NCBI GenBank assembly: GCA_017311185.1
Contig: JAESUZ010003099.1
Coordinates: 248,001 to 312,000, forward strand
Length of the DNA stretch: 64,000 bases
From: Proteles cristata cristata
Lineage: Eukaryota; Chordata; Mammalia; Carnivora; Hyaenidae
Direction of reading: 5' to 3'
Part shown: in pieces, positions 1 through 11,038 of the stretch
Position numbering within the stretch: position 1 is the first letter of the stretch
How the letters are laid out: the number at the start of each line of letters is the position of its first letter
Notes under the pieces: model-generated
What the model was told of the DNA's origin: nothing
What the model saw: only the letters and a program-made list of their open reading frames with translations
Database searches by the model: none
Position numbers and translations under genes: made by a program

Positions 1-238
1 ATAATGAGGTCTCTGAGCTGTGTTCTAGATCCTGCATGTGGCGTTAGGGATACAGCAGTGAGCAGACGTGGTCCCCGCCTGGATGGAGCCTGTGGTCCAT
101 TTGTGGAGACTGACATTCAACAGAGATTTTTAAAAAAGACTAGGGTAGTTATAATTGTGTCAGGAGTTAAAATAAGTAAAAGGAGCCGGTAACAGGAAGA
201 TCTAATCTAACATCAGTGAGGAGAACTTTCCCTAGAAG

Positions 239-440
239 TGACTTGAGACCTGAGGACTGATAGGATGGCCTGGGTGCAGGTTGGGAGTGGATGCTCCGCG
301 GGGTGAACAGGGACAGCACAGCATGTGCAAAGGCCCTGAGGTAGGAAGGGTCTTTAGCCTGCTTGAGGAACAGATTAGGATTCTGTGACTGGTGTAGAAT
401 GGAGAGGATGAGAGCAAAAGTTGAAGCAGGAAGGTCAATT
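239..440 (-). mobile_element. L2 LINE fragment, 3' half
   Basis: The plus strand reads GTGCAAAGGCCCTGAGGTAG followed by GCTTGAGGAACAG and later GAGAGGATGAG. This is the reverse complement of the familiar L2 3' region (CCTCAGGGCCTTTGCAC on the sense strand). It is strongly diverged and has no coding capacity. The family call is from memory of L2, not from a search. Confidence 0.6.
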
Positions 441-530
441 GAGAAGCTCAGGGACTTGCCCAAGGCCCGCTGGCTGGTGAAATGGCTAAGCCAGGACTCA
501 AATCCAAAACCGTATGAAGATTAAAGGCAT
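441..530 (-). mobile_element. MIR SINE fragment
   Basis: GGGACTTGCCCAAGG, then GGCTGGTGAAATGG and AGCCAGGACTCAAATCC, match in order the reverse complement of the MIR core (CCTTGGGCAAGT... and the B-box region). It directly abuts the L2 fragment and has the same orientation. Confidence 0.6.
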
Positions 531-1624
531 CTTCTCCTGAGCATTTTGTTAAACGGCATGCAGGCATGACCGTCACCTCAACCCCCAGCCTATTTAAAAG
601 ATTCTTCAGTGAAAGCTGTGTCTCCATGTGGCTTAATTGATCTTGTCATTTATAACTTGAACTGGGTTTTACTGTTAAGTTATTGGCTGCAGAAAGGAAG
701 AGGAGGCCTTCCTTGGATCCCCCAGCGGAAAGTTGGAATCATGCCTGTCTTCTGCTTCAGCCTTGCCAGGATGCATCCAATCGCATTCTTGACGAATCCG
801 CACAAGTCTCTACTGGGCCTTGGCTTCGCCCCTGTCACAGCTTCTGGATCTCTAAAGAAAATATTTTGAAATGTTTTCTCTCAGTCCGGTGTCTGCGGTC
901 AGACCCTGCGTACACTGCCCTCGGTGCAGAATGAGCTTCTCTCTCACGGGGAGTCTTTGTTAGGAATGCATGTGGTTGTACTTTGTCACCTTTGTTTAAA
1001 AAAAAAAAATCATGAACCCGGCGCTTTTCCAGAGAAAGTGGTTTAGACCTTGGCATCCTTTCTTTTCCAGAGATGTGAGCTTGTTCGGAGGCATTTAAAG
1101 TTAAATAGTTCTGTTAGGAAATAAGAAAAAGACGCATGCATGCAGGGCCACCTTGTGCAAAGGCAGCGTGTTCAGAATCTCTCTGGTTCTGGTGACCTCC
1201 CTGTGATGAAGGTCATACTGTAGCATTTGGGGAAACTGAGGCTTAAACATGGCAGAGCTGAGCCCTGACCTCGGGCCCTCTCAGGGTCCCTGCTTTTCAG
1301 GCCTGCGCAATTCTGGCTTGTTCTAGGCAGTTGCTGGGAGTTCCCTCAAATGCTGGCAACGAGGGTACCAGCAGATGACAGGAATCTGAGTGAAGTAGTG
1401 ACATTTTCTTACCTACTGCGGTAAGGACCACAGATGAGAAAAAAGGATCCTTTTGACGTGAGTCACTCTCTGACACAAAAGTTGTGGTAAAGTCAAAGCC
1501 TCCCTGCGTTTGCTTGTACTTGAGTAGGAATGTTGGAAGATCAGTTAATTGCGCTTATATGGGTTTTGTGGGACTTGAACCCAAATATAATGGCAACCTC
1601 CATGACCACTTAAAAAAAAATTGT
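531..1624. other. non-coding interval, no gene seen
   Basis: Only short open frames occur and none has codon structure or paired splice sites that I would defend. A weak antisense MIR trace (GGGGAAACTGAGGCTTAAAC, near 1229-1248) is the only recognisable repeat. Short A-runs at 999-1008 and 1612-1620 are simple sequence. Confidence 0.5.
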
Positions 1625-1688
1625 TGCGGCAGTTCTCAAATTGTAATTCTCACCTGAATCCCCTGCGGGCTGTATTAAAACAGCCTGG

Positions 1689-1907
1689 TGGGGCGTCTGG
1701 GGGGCTCAGTGGGCGTCTGGGGGGGCTCAGTCGACTGAGCGTCAGACTTCAGTGCTGGTCGTGATTTTGTGGGTCATGAGTTCGAGCCCCGCATTGGGCT
1801 CACTGCTGTCAGCGCAGATCCCACTTCAGATCCCCTGTCCCCCTCTTTCTCTCTGCCCCTCCCTTCCTTGTGCTCTCCCTCAAAAATAAATAAACATTAA
1901 AAAAAAG
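1689..1907 (+). mobile_element. carnivore tRNA-Lys SINE, type B, with duplicated head
   Basis: The B box GAGTTCGAGCCCC is intact and the tail is AAAAATAAATAAACATTAAA. The head GGGCGTCTGGGGGGCTCAGT occurs twice in tandem (about 1691-1710 and 1711-1731), so the 5' end is a short partial dimer. It interrupts the hAT element. Confidence 0.88.
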
Positions 1908-1913
1908 AGAAGA

Positions 1914-2120
1914 GGGGCACCTGGGTGGCTCAGTCGGTTGAGCATCTGGCTTCGGCTCGGGTCATGATCTCACGGTTCGTGGGTTCGAGCCCCATGTCGG
2001 GCTCTGTGCTGACAGCTCAGAGCCTGGAGCCTGATTCAGATTCTGTGTCTCCCTCTCTCTCTGACCCTCCCCTGCTCATGCTCTCTCTCTCTCTCTCTCA
2101 GAAATAAATTTAAAAAAAAA
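1914..2120 (+). mobile_element. carnivore tRNA-Lys SINE, type B
   Basis: A full-length copy runs from GGGGCACCTGGGTGGCTCAG to AGAAATAAATTTAAAAAAAA. It follows the A-rich tail of the previous SINE. A-rich AAAGAGAAG/AAAGAAGG on either side suggests it landed in that tail, so it would be the younger of the pair. Confidence 0.9.
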
Positions 2121-2262
2121 GAAGGAAAGCACACATTGCCGGGCCCCACTCCCGGGCGTGGTGAGCCAGGAGGTGTGGGACGGGTCTGAGCGCGTTTCTG
2201 ACACGTTTCCAGATGCTCCTGCAGCGGGTCTGCGGGCCACACTCTGAGAGTCACTGGGATGG

Positions 2263-3030
2263 GGACAGTAATAAATGCTGATGAAGTTAGATGAGCCGAT
2301 AGCTAGTCCTTGAGAACCATTTTCCAGCCCCTGACCTCAGCCACAAGCCGAATCAGAGTGGCGTCCTGTCCACCAGGGTCAAGGGTGGGACAGACAGCCA
2401 CACCGTGCAGCCGTCCTCACTGTTGGGAAAACAAGAGAGTCACCTCCTCTTGTCCCCCCAACACCGTGTACATGATGGTCCGGGACTTAGATGCACCACC
2501 TGGAGGCGGTGTCGGGCATCTCTACAGGGACGGGCCTCTTCCATGCCCCTGGGTGTTCGGCATAATTGTCCATACTACTAATACCTTAGGTGACTCAAAC
2601 GAGTAAAGATAAATCAGGATTCAGAAACCCAATAGGTAAAATGTTGTACTTTGTAAATGACAGAGACGGTCCTTGCTTGTGGATGTTTTAGTGTCAAAGG
2701 CTTTGCTGGGTTTTCCTTCCCTCCTGGCCAGGATTGAGAAGCACCGGCAGTAACCAAAAGGTTTAAGGTTCCTTCCTGTTTGGCTGGAAATGAAATCGCA
2801 TGGGCTGCGTTAGTAAGCCTGAAGAAAATTCTTTCAGATTTGATGTGTCCAGACTTGTACCGGGATATGAAATACTTGATTTCAAAAGATCTGTGGGCTC
2901 CCAGTGCAAAAATGTATTTTAAAATGCGTCTCTCAAAATACAGTTAGAAGACAAATCTTTTGGAACGCTGAAATGACCTTCAAGTGGTGATGAAGATCCT
3001 GTCAACCCTTCTATTAAGAAATAAAACAAT
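2263..3030. other. non-coding interval, no gene or repeat recognised
   Basis: This is diverged unique-looking sequence of mixed composition. A 98-codon plus-strand open frame (2310-2606) has no recognised similarity, no good acceptor/donor pair and low-complexity content, so it is not called. Confidence 0.5.
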
Positions 3031-3300
3031 GGAGCCCCTGGGTGGCTCCTTGGGTTGAGCGTCTGACTTCGGCTCAGGACGTGATCTCGCAGTCTGTGGG
3101 TTTGAGCCCCGGGTTGAGCTCTGTGCTGACAGCTCGGAGCCTGGAGCCTGCTTCAGATTCTGTGTCTCCCTCTCTCTCTGACCCTCTCCCACTCATTCTT
3201 TCTCTCCCTTTCTCCCTCTCCCCGCCCCTGTCTCCCTCTCCCTCTTCTCTCTCCCTCTCTGTCTCCCCCCCTCAAAAATGAATAAACATTAAAAAAAATA
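3031..3300 (+). mobile_element. carnivore tRNA-Lys SINE, type B, expanded CT tract
   Basis: The head is GGAGCCCCTGGGTGGCTCC and the spacer is GTGCTGACAGCTCGGAGCC. The pyrimidine tract (about 3167-3270) is roughly twice normal length, built of CTCTCCCT-like units, and the copy ends AATGAATAAACATTAAAA. The longer tract explains its 270-bp length. Confidence 0.88.
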
Positions 3301-3634
3301 CAAAAGTTTTAACCTTCATGATGTTACTTAGTCACAACATCAATTTGTGTGTAGATGAACATCACTGATCATATTTAAAATAATGATTAAACCTTTTCAC
3401 AGCCATACTAGAGGCAACTCCTTTTTACATCATCTTCCTCTACTTAAAATATTTCAAAATTGATGGGGGTGATAAGTTACATTTTTTTCTTCTTTCTCTA
3501 GAGTCTGTTTTAGTTTGAGGAGGGAAAATAAAAATTAACACTAAATACAAAGGCATTTTAGAAAATCTTGTTTTAAGGAGGAAGGGAAATTTTGGAGCCA
3601 CTTCTGATAATGAACCTCAAAAAATTGAGATACA
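3301..3634. other. AT-rich non-coding interval
   Basis: No open frame, structured RNA or repeat is recognised. It lies between a SINE and an antisense L1 end and may itself be L1-flanking sequence too diverged to recognise. Confidence 0.4.
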
Positions 3635-4315
3635 TTAGAATTTTTTAAAAATCACAGTAGAGTTAACATACACTGTTAGATTCGTTTCAGGGTACAATAT
3701 GGTAGTTAAGCAATTCTGTGCTTTACTCTGTGCTCATTCCAAATATTTGCTCTTAATCCCGGTCACCTCTGGTAACCATCTGTTTTCTATAGTTAAGAGT
3801 GGGTTTTTTGATTTGTCTCTTTCTTTTCTTTGTTCATTTGTTTCTTAAAGTCTACATGTAAATGAAATCACAGGGTATTTGTCTTTCTCTGAGGGACATA
3901 TTTCACTTAGGATAATACTCTCTAGATCATCCGTGTCGTTGCAAATGGCCATATTTTGTTCTTTTTTGTGGCTGAGTGATATTCCGTTGCATGTATACAT
4001 CACATCTTCTTTATCCATTCACATGTTGATGGACACTTGGGTGGCTTCCATAATTCCATAATTTGGCTCTTGTGAATAATACTTCTGTAAACGTAGGAAT
4101 GCATCTATCTTTTCAAATTAGCTTTTTTGTATTTTTTGGGTAAATGCCTGGTAGCAGAATTAATTCCTGGATCATATGGGATTCTTTGGGTAATTATTTG
4201 AGCAGCGTCCATACTGTTTTCCACAGTGGCCGCACCGGTTTGCACCCAAGGTGCGTGTGCTTTCCTTTTTCTTCACATCCTTGCCAGCACTTGTTAGAAT
4301 TTATTACTTAGTTTA
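3635..4315 (-). mobile_element. L1 LINE 3' end (ORF2 end and 3' UTR), antisense
   Basis: On the plus strand, landmarks of reverse-complemented mammalian L1 appear in order: GTGGCTGAGTGATATTCC, then TTTATCCATTCACATGTTGA, GGACACTTGGGTGGCTTCC, GGATCATATGGGATTC, CCATACTGTTTTCCACAGTG and TCACATCCTTGCCAGCACTT. The reading frame is broken. It is an immobile relic. Confidence 0.85.
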
Positions 4316-4974
4316 TCTTGCTTCATTGTTTTATTTTTAAATTCATGTACACGTCTTGCTTAGGTTAAAAAAAAAAACTCCCTTGCTTGTGTACTATGTC
4401 TCTATCTGCTGCGCAGAGAGAAGCTCCATGTGTGTTTAGCGATTGCTGGTGAAGCGCGTGGGAACCGTGGTTTGTCACGTGTGCTGTCCTCTGATTGCAT
4501 GTGGCCGGAGTCCAGCTCCAGTGGCCAGGCTGGCTTTCCAGTCCCAGAGCTTCCAGTTTCCACGTGTGGCCCTCACAGTATCATTTAACCATGAAGTCTC
4601 ATCTTCTGCGTCTCTTCGATGCACTTACATTATCGACCTCATGCCATTGTGGGGAGCGTGGCTTGGTAAATGACCTGGACAGTCAACTGTCACCCTGAGA
4701 AATTGCATGACTATATTTATTTCCTTTTTGCAAAATAAAATAAAATAAACACTGTGAATTTGCTGAGTGATTTGGATAAGAATCCAGGAAGTGGGAATAG
4801 TCAATGTCACGACCTTATATGGCGTTTTACATTTGTTTTGGTCCCTGTGAAATAAAATATAAGCTTCTATCCAAGATCGTTTTAAGCTAATAGTGTCATT
4901 AGTAAGGTATCATGATATAAAAATCTGCTGGGGTGAAACTAAGGTTTGGGAAATGAAATGAGTGATGGTAAGCT
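4316..4974. other. non-coding interval
   Basis: Short A- and T-runs and two or three overlapping short frames (4443-4698 plus, 4625-4810 minus) are present. None has codon signal or a family match. No repeat is recognised beyond the L1 border. Confidence 0.45.
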
Positions 4975-5049
4975 TTTCTTTTTTCTTTCTGTCTCTGTCT
5001 CTTTCTTTGGACAGAGAGTGTGCCTGCGAGCAGGGGAGGGGCAGAGCGA

Positions 5050-5109
<60 letters not shown>

Positions 5110-5232
5110 AACTTAAGCTGGCTCCATGTTCAGCATGGAGCCCAATGGGGGGCTGAATCCTACGACCCTGGGATCATGACCTGAGCTGAAATCATGAGTC
5201 AGACACTCAACCAGCTAAGCCACTCGCATGAC
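4975..5232 (-). mobile_element. carnivore tRNA-Lys SINE, type C, with (GA)n expansion
   Basis: It reads antisense, with GGATCATGACCTGAGCTGAA near the right end and a damaged head (CCAGCTAAGCCACTCGCATG). The purine tract at about 5053-5109 has expanded to some 57 bp of GA/GATA repeats, a possible length-variable microsatellite. Confidence 0.85.
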
Positions 5233-6678
5233 CAGGTTTTCCTTTTTAATAGCTGATTTTCCACTACTCTGTTGATCTAAAGTGGGATTTTAAACTCTAA
5301 TGTCCCTGTTCCATTAAGATAATTCAATAATTTATCCACTTATTCTCTTTACAAAGCCCCTTGGGGCTTTATCTCTGGCTATTGCCCTGTGTTTTACTTG
5401 GCACTAGAGTGTTAGTTTTATTTGTTTATTTTGCCCATTTTTTGTGGCTTTGCCTCCTACTTGAATTCTTTCTGTTGTACGAGCACCTCCTGTCTGGTTC
5501 CAAACCCATGTAGGACTCATGCGTGTCGTCTCTGTGATGAGAGTGCAGCGCGTGACCGCATTTAGGTTCTTATTTTGACAAACCGTCTGCAGAAAGACAC
5601 CGTTGACGTAATTACCCAAATTTCAATTGTGGACTGAGTTTTCCGTGATAAAACGAGTAGTAATTTTGTTAGGGTTTGATCAGGGCATGTGGTCATGTTA
5701 AAAAAAAACAGTGTTCTCTTTCAGGCTGAGAAGAGTAAGGAAAAATAGACCTAGCACCTGGGGTTGCTCTGTGATGCCACAGGAGACCCGAGGTACGAAA
5801 ACTGCTCACTGCGGGAAACACAGGGAATACGGACCCTCCCCGCCTGTCCCCCCCACCCCCCACAACTGTTCCAAGGTCAGTGCTAATTAGGTGTGGCCGA
5901 GAGCACACCTTAGGAAACTGAGGTTCCCTAAGTGCCGACAGCACCGGAGTCCATGTGCAGCTGTTCCTAAGGAAGAAAATGCTGGCTTAGGCTCCTCTGG
6001 GCTTTCCGCCAGCACTTGAATGCAAAGCCTTGTTTTATATGTGTCTCTGGTTCAGAGGCCCCTTGTCCTGGTGCTCACTCCTTAGCATGAGCTGAGGACC
6101 AGCAGCCCCGTAACTCAGGCCTGAGCGAGGCTTGCCTAACACGTGCCTTTTCTCTCTAAGGCACATGGCAGCCCTCTTGCCCCACAGCAGTGGGCCACTA
6201 GGACCGCGGGCCCTTCGAAACAGCAAAATGACCAACAAAAAGCACACAAATGCACATACAAAAAAACCAAACAACAGCAACATGGCACTAAGTGACCGCA
6301 GAAAGAGCCCTTGTTTCCGGCAGGAGAGCCGAAGGAAGACGGCAGAGTGTTACCTTGTTTGACCTCAGTGGGGAACATGTGAATAAAGGGACTCAGACGC
6401 AGCCCGTGCCCACGAGTGGCCGTGAGTGTGAGTACTGATTGCTACAGATTGCACGGAGCAGGCTGCTTTGCAAATACGGGGTCCGTGAATAACGAGGATC
6501 AACTCTATTTTTACAAGCCCTTTTTGGGTAGCTTGCCCAGAGGCAGTGAATATTTTTGCCAAATACTTGGCAAAAAGGAAATACTACCTTCTTAGACATA
6601 GTCTTTCAGATTTATTCTAAGCTCTCAATATCAAAGGTAGTAGCCATCTCGAATTTCTTTTTTAATTTATTAAAAAAA
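5233..6678. other. non-coding interval, 1.4 kb
   Basis: No repeat or gene is recognised. Overlapping short frames on both strands at 6035-6378 cover the same bases and do not resemble a known protein. A C-rich stretch at 5848-5863 and an A-rich stretch at 6236-6273 are simple composition. Confidence 0.45.
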
Positions 6679-6873
6679 ATTTTTTTAGTGTTTATTTTTG
6701 AGAGAGGCAGAGCATGAGCAGGGGAGGGGCAGAGAGAGAGGGAGACAGTCTGAAGCAGCTCCAGGCTCTGAGCTGTCAGCACAGAGCCTAATATGGGACT
6801 TGAACTCACGAATTGTGAGATCATGACCTGAGAGAAGTCAGAGTCTTAACAGACTGAGCCACCCAGGCGCCCC
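6679..6873 (-). mobile_element. carnivore tRNA-Lys SINE, type B
   Basis: It runs from a T-rich tail (TTTTTTTAGTGTTTATTTTT) to the head GAGCCACCCAGGCGCCCC. The flanks carry an imperfect direct repeat, TCGAATTTCTT on the left and TGGAATTTCTT on the right, consistent with a decayed TSD. Confidence 0.9.
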
Positions 6874-7871
6874 TGGAATTTCTTGCAAATATTTTCGCAG
6901 GTCATCCATTCAGTTTAATTGTGCATCAGAGTTTTTGATCATATAGTTGTTCACTTGGGGGATCTTTCATTTTTGTCTTGGCTTAGGAAGCTCACAGGTG
7001 ATGATTTTTATTGGAAAGAGCAGTACAAATACACATGAAATTGGAGGGGATGCCCACATTGGGGGAGGTGACCAAATTGAGTTGAGTTTGAGTCTCCATA
7101 TGTCTTCATCTCTTGGGATCCTTAGAAAGTCCTACCAGAGGTAATCCATCTGCAAATGCTTTGTTAACTTAAAAATGCTGTCAAAAGTCTAAGGGCCTAA
7201 TATTTTCTGATTTTTAGGCTTATGTTGACAATCTTGGAAGACAGGAGAAAGGCCAAAAAGAATGAGGAGATGGGCAGGTGTTCTTGAGAAATTGAAAACA
7301 TTTGAATTATATGAAATAGAACATGATAGATTTTTCCAGGTGTGGCTCAGAAAACTTTAAGGTGATTTCCTAGCAAAACCAGAATCTTACCAGGTTAAGA
7401 ATGTCTGTGGGCCCCTTTCTTACTTTTATCCCACTAGATAGAGTTCTTCCCTACTGCATCCCAGTGCCTCCCTGTTCTGGAACTTTCTTCAAGCATTTTT
7501 ACCTTATGTTGGAGTTGTTGGCCTTTGTGTACTCTCTCTACCTGTCTGTCTTACTCATTGTATCATCTCCCGTAGACTAGTTTAGTGCCTTCAGAAGAAT
7601 AGGTGTGAGATGATTTTGGGATGGAATAAATACAGGGAAGAAGAGATAGTTTCGGATTACCTAGGAAAGTTAGCATGGCTTTCCCAAGGACCAACCTTTC
7701 TTGAACTAACCTTCTTTTCTTCCCCTTCCTCCCTCTTCCTCTTGCTCTTTTTTTTTTCCCTTAAATCAGTTAGTTATTGAAGAGAGAGTTTGAGTAGTAT
7801 TGTTGTCAGGGGATACCAGAATAAAACCAGGTGTTTGACTAAGTTTCTTAGGGTCCTTTTGTGGATAAGTT
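6874..7871. other. non-coding interval with one weak pseudo-exon
   Basis: CpG is nearly absent over 1 kb, indicating old methylated DNA. A 60-nt segment, 7218-7277, follows TATTTTCTGATTTTTAG and precedes a GT. One frame is open through it. The donor (GTGTTC) is poor, so it is noted but not called as a gene. A pyrimidine-rich run lies at 7716-7762. Confidence 0.45.
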
Positions 7872-7888
7872 AGAAAAATATGGGCTTA

Positions 7889-8111
7889 GTGGCGCCTGGG
7901 TGGCTTAGTCGGTTAAGTGTCCGACTTTCGCTTAGGTCATGATCTCGCGGTTTGTGGGTTTGAGCCCTGCGTCGGGCTCTGTGCTGACTGCCAGCTCAGA
8001 GCCTGGAGCCTGTTTCAGAGTCTGTGTCTCCCTCTCTCTCTGACCCTCCCCTGCTCTCGCTGTCTCTCTTTCTCTCCTAGAAATAATAATATTAAAAAAA
8101 AAAAGAAAGAA
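7889..8111 (+). mobile_element. carnivore tRNA-Lys SINE, type A (young), perfect TSD
   Basis: It carries the type A markers GACTTTCGCTTAGGTCATGA and CTGACTGCCAGCTCAGAG. The TSD AGAAAAATATGGGCTTA is identical on both sides (7872-7888 and 8112-8128, 17 of 17). Little decay suggests a recent insertion. Confidence 0.95.
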
Positions 8112-8128
8112 AGAAAAATATGGGCTTA

Positions 8129-9124
8129 CAAAGACGTGTTCCAGGTTGATAACTCATTTGACTTTGTGTGGCTCACTACCTTGCCAGTGCTATTCTCATT
8201 TTCCCATCAAAGTACTCTTTTAAGAAGAGGAGAGTTTATACTTTTTAGGAGAAGGGGTGGAAGGTACACGGTCGATTGGAGGTAGGAGTGTAGGGGTGAA
8301 TGGAAGCAAACAGGAGCTATGTGCCTTTGACATTGGTTGTTTCTGCACAAAGATGAATCCACTTTGTATTTGATTTTTTAACTGGCTGTATTGTTTTCAT
8401 ATAAAAACATTTTAAATTGTCTTAAGATAAATAGCTTACGTATCCCTTCTAAAAAGACATGGCGTCCAGGTTTAAGACAGTGGTGTTTGATAAAGAAAGG
8501 TGGGTCACCTTTGTGTCTGTCCCCGCGATAGGGAGTGCGGCATCAGGATAGAAAAAGGTTTCTAAAAGCCAAAGGCAATCAACAAGAACAAATAAACAGT
8601 TAAGCTCTACCGAATGCAACTTCCTTATCCCCGGGATAGGAAAGAAAATTGCATGTTTGTGTAATGAAGAGGCCTCAGTCCATAGCAGCTCTCCGTAAAA
8701 AGATTGAAGGTTTTAGCCAACCCTTTGGACACGATTGGCCATCACCAGCACCATTAATGACACAGTATTGGGAACAAAGGAAATAATCATCCCATTGTTT
8801 CCTGCATTGGCCAGGCAGCCTCTGAGGGCTTGCTTTCAGTTCTGAGCTCTGCATTTTAAGAGGCAAACCAGGGAGGTAAGTGGCTTAGAAACTGTGTCCC
8901 ACTAGGTATCCTTGAAAGGCTGTGGGGTGGAAAGGAGATCAGACTTCTCAGGACGGGAGCTTGAGGATAGACCTAAGAACATTCTCTTCTATGTCAATTA
9001 ATTCAAGATTTTTTTCCGTGCGTTCCCACAGAAAATAGAGATCGTGTTTATACTAATTAGTAATTGCTTCCTTCCACCAAGCACCTCATCTACATCATTT
9101 CATATTTATCTTTATATATCCCTG
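8129..9124. other. non-coding interval with a small splice-flanked segment
   Basis: No repeat is recognised. Bases 8840-8875 lie between GGCTTGCTTTCAG and a consensus donor (GAG then GTAAGT). Extending to the upstream acceptor at GCATTGGCCAG (8816) gives a longer unit with stops in all frames, so any exon here would probably be non-coding. Confidence 0.4.
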
Positions 9125-9500
<376 letters not shown>

Positions 9501-9726
9501 TAGAACTGGATGTTTTAAAGACTTTGGATGACCCCGAGCCAGAGACGTGCACTGGGGATTTTGGCGTGAGTTCGTTGGATGTTGGACAGCGATCTAAGAT
9601 CCCTTCAAAAGGGTCTTGAAAGTTTTTACATACGACCAGGTGATGATTTTATCTAGAGGGGCCTGTTTCAGTGTTAAGGGTCTGTGAGGAGAGCAGTGCA
9701 GATTTCTCATCATAGAGCCCTGTAGA

Positions 9727-9840
9727 GGGGTGCCTGGGGGACACAATCCATTCAGCATCCAGCTCTTGATCTCTGCTCAGGTGTTGATCTCACATTCGTG
9801 AGTTTGAGCCCCATGTTGGGCTCTGCTAGGGATGAGGCCA
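9727..9840 (+). mobile_element. decayed carnivore tRNA-Lys SINE head, type C
   Basis: GGGGTGCCTGGGGGACACAA, CAGCTCTTGATCTCTGCTCA and GTGAGTTTGAGCCCCATGTT preserve the tRNA-related A- and B-box regions. The pyrimidine body and tail are missing and the copy ends in a short CAACAACAACAAC run. Confidence 0.75.
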
Positions 9841-10618
9841 CCTTCAACAACAACAACCACTGTAGAAATCAACTCGTGAAAACAGGAGGTGCATCTGAGG
9901 GTGCAACTGAGCAGACCCCATGGCCAGTAGAGGTTGGTGCATGGAAAGGGACTACTCTCTTTGATTGTTGAGGAGAAAAATGAAGCGAGTCTGCTTACCG
10001 TAGCTGCACTGCAGAAAATCACTTCAAACAAACCGATGAAATGTTTTGTCACACTTTATTTTCATTGCGTGACCGCTAATAGAAAATGATTTTTTTGTGT
10101 GTGTCTAGAGCCGTCTCTGAAGTCTCTGTGGCCAGGAAGCTAACTAATTCTGTCATGCACATCTCTAGTAGGGCGACGTTGTCTGGATTCCTGGTCTTTG
10201 TGCATTGTGTTTGGTCTGAAACTGTGAATATTCCATGAACTGGGAGCTCTGAAGAGCCATTGTGTAACTGGAGTGTTCTGTGTGTGTCAGGCCCATGCAG
10301 TGTGTTCGAGAATAAGTGTGCTGTTTTATTTCCGGTGGGAGTTCTCTCAGTCCACTCACTAATAGGGTGTTAGTGAAAAGATAGGCCTGTGAATAAACCT
10401 CAGATGTGCTTTGCATTGTTGAAATGTATGATCTTTCAGCTTAGGTTTATACGACTATACATACGTTGCTGTATTTGGAAATAGGTGGTAGAGCCTCAGT
10501 GTCTTATCCTTGGGCTTGAGGTGAGAAGGGTCAGTGAAACTGAATCTGGAATTATGCTTACATGCGCCTTGCTCGAGAGAGGTGTTTTGTTTTTGTTTTT
10601 GTTTTTAATGAGAATCAG
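9841..10618. other. non-coding interval
   Basis: No repeat or gene is recognised. Minus-strand frames at 9777-10052 and 10165-10416 have no recognisable similarity. TTTTGTTTTTGTTTTTGTTT at 10586-10605 is simple sequence. Confidence 0.45.
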
Positions 10619-10784
10619 AGGGCTCCTGGGTGACTCCATTGGGTAAGCATAAGCATTCGATTTCAGCTCAGATAATGATCTCACAGCTCATGAGTTCGAG
10701 CCCTGCATCAGGCCTTCCTGGGATTTTCTCTTTCTCTTCCTCTCTCTCTACACCACCCCCTCAAATAAATACATGAACTTTTTT
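10619..10784 (+). mobile_element. carnivore tRNA-Lys SINE, shortened, host of a nested SINE
   Basis: The head GGCTCCTGGGTGACTCCATT, B box GAGTTCGAGCCCTGC and tail CCCTCAAATAAATACATGAA are recognisable, but the GCTGACAGCTCAGAGCC spacer is deleted. A second SINE is inserted at the tail. Confidence 0.82.
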
Positions 10785-11002
10785 TTTTAAATTTTTTTAA
10801 TGTTTTATTTATTTTTAGGAGAGAGAGAGACAGCGTGAGCAGGGGAGGGTCAGAGAGAGAGGGAGTCACAGACTGAAACAGGCTCCAGGCTCTGAGCTGG
10901 CAGTCAGCACAGAGCCCGACGCGGGGCTCGAACCCACGAACCGTGAGATCATGACCTAAGCGAAAGTCGGATGCTTAACCGACTAAGCCACCCAGGCGCC
11001 CC
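10785..11002 (-). mobile_element. carnivore tRNA-Lys SINE, type A, nested in a SINE tail
   Basis: Antisense type A markers are present (GAGCTGGCAGTCAGCACAG, GACCTAAGCGAAAGTCGG). ATACATGAACTTTTTT occurs at 10769 and again at 11003, giving a near-perfect TSD taken from the tail of the preceding plus-strand SINE. It is therefore younger than its neighbour. Confidence 0.93.
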
Positions 11003-11038
11003 ATACATGAACTTTTTTTAAAAATTTTTAAAAAATCA

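Larger units (their letters stand above)
1625..2262 (+). mobile_element. hAT-type MITE (MER5/MER20-like), split by two SINEs
   Basis: The left part (1625-1688) begins GCAGTTCTCAAATTGTAAT and continues TCACCTGAATCCCCTGCGGG. The right part (about 2130-2262) has GGGCCCCACTCCC and ends CACACTCTGAGAGTCACTGG. The CAGT-CTCAA and GAG-CACTG termini and the GGCCCCAC centre are typical of Charlie-related non-autonomous elements. The exact family is not certain. The two SINEs at 1689-2120 separate the halves. Confidence 0.55.

Noticed and set aside
1925..2107. Many recurring peptides of the type MAQSVEHLTSAQVMISRFVG across the window
   Set aside because: They are translations of the carnivore SINE in one frame. 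The recurrence reflects repeat copies, not a protein family.
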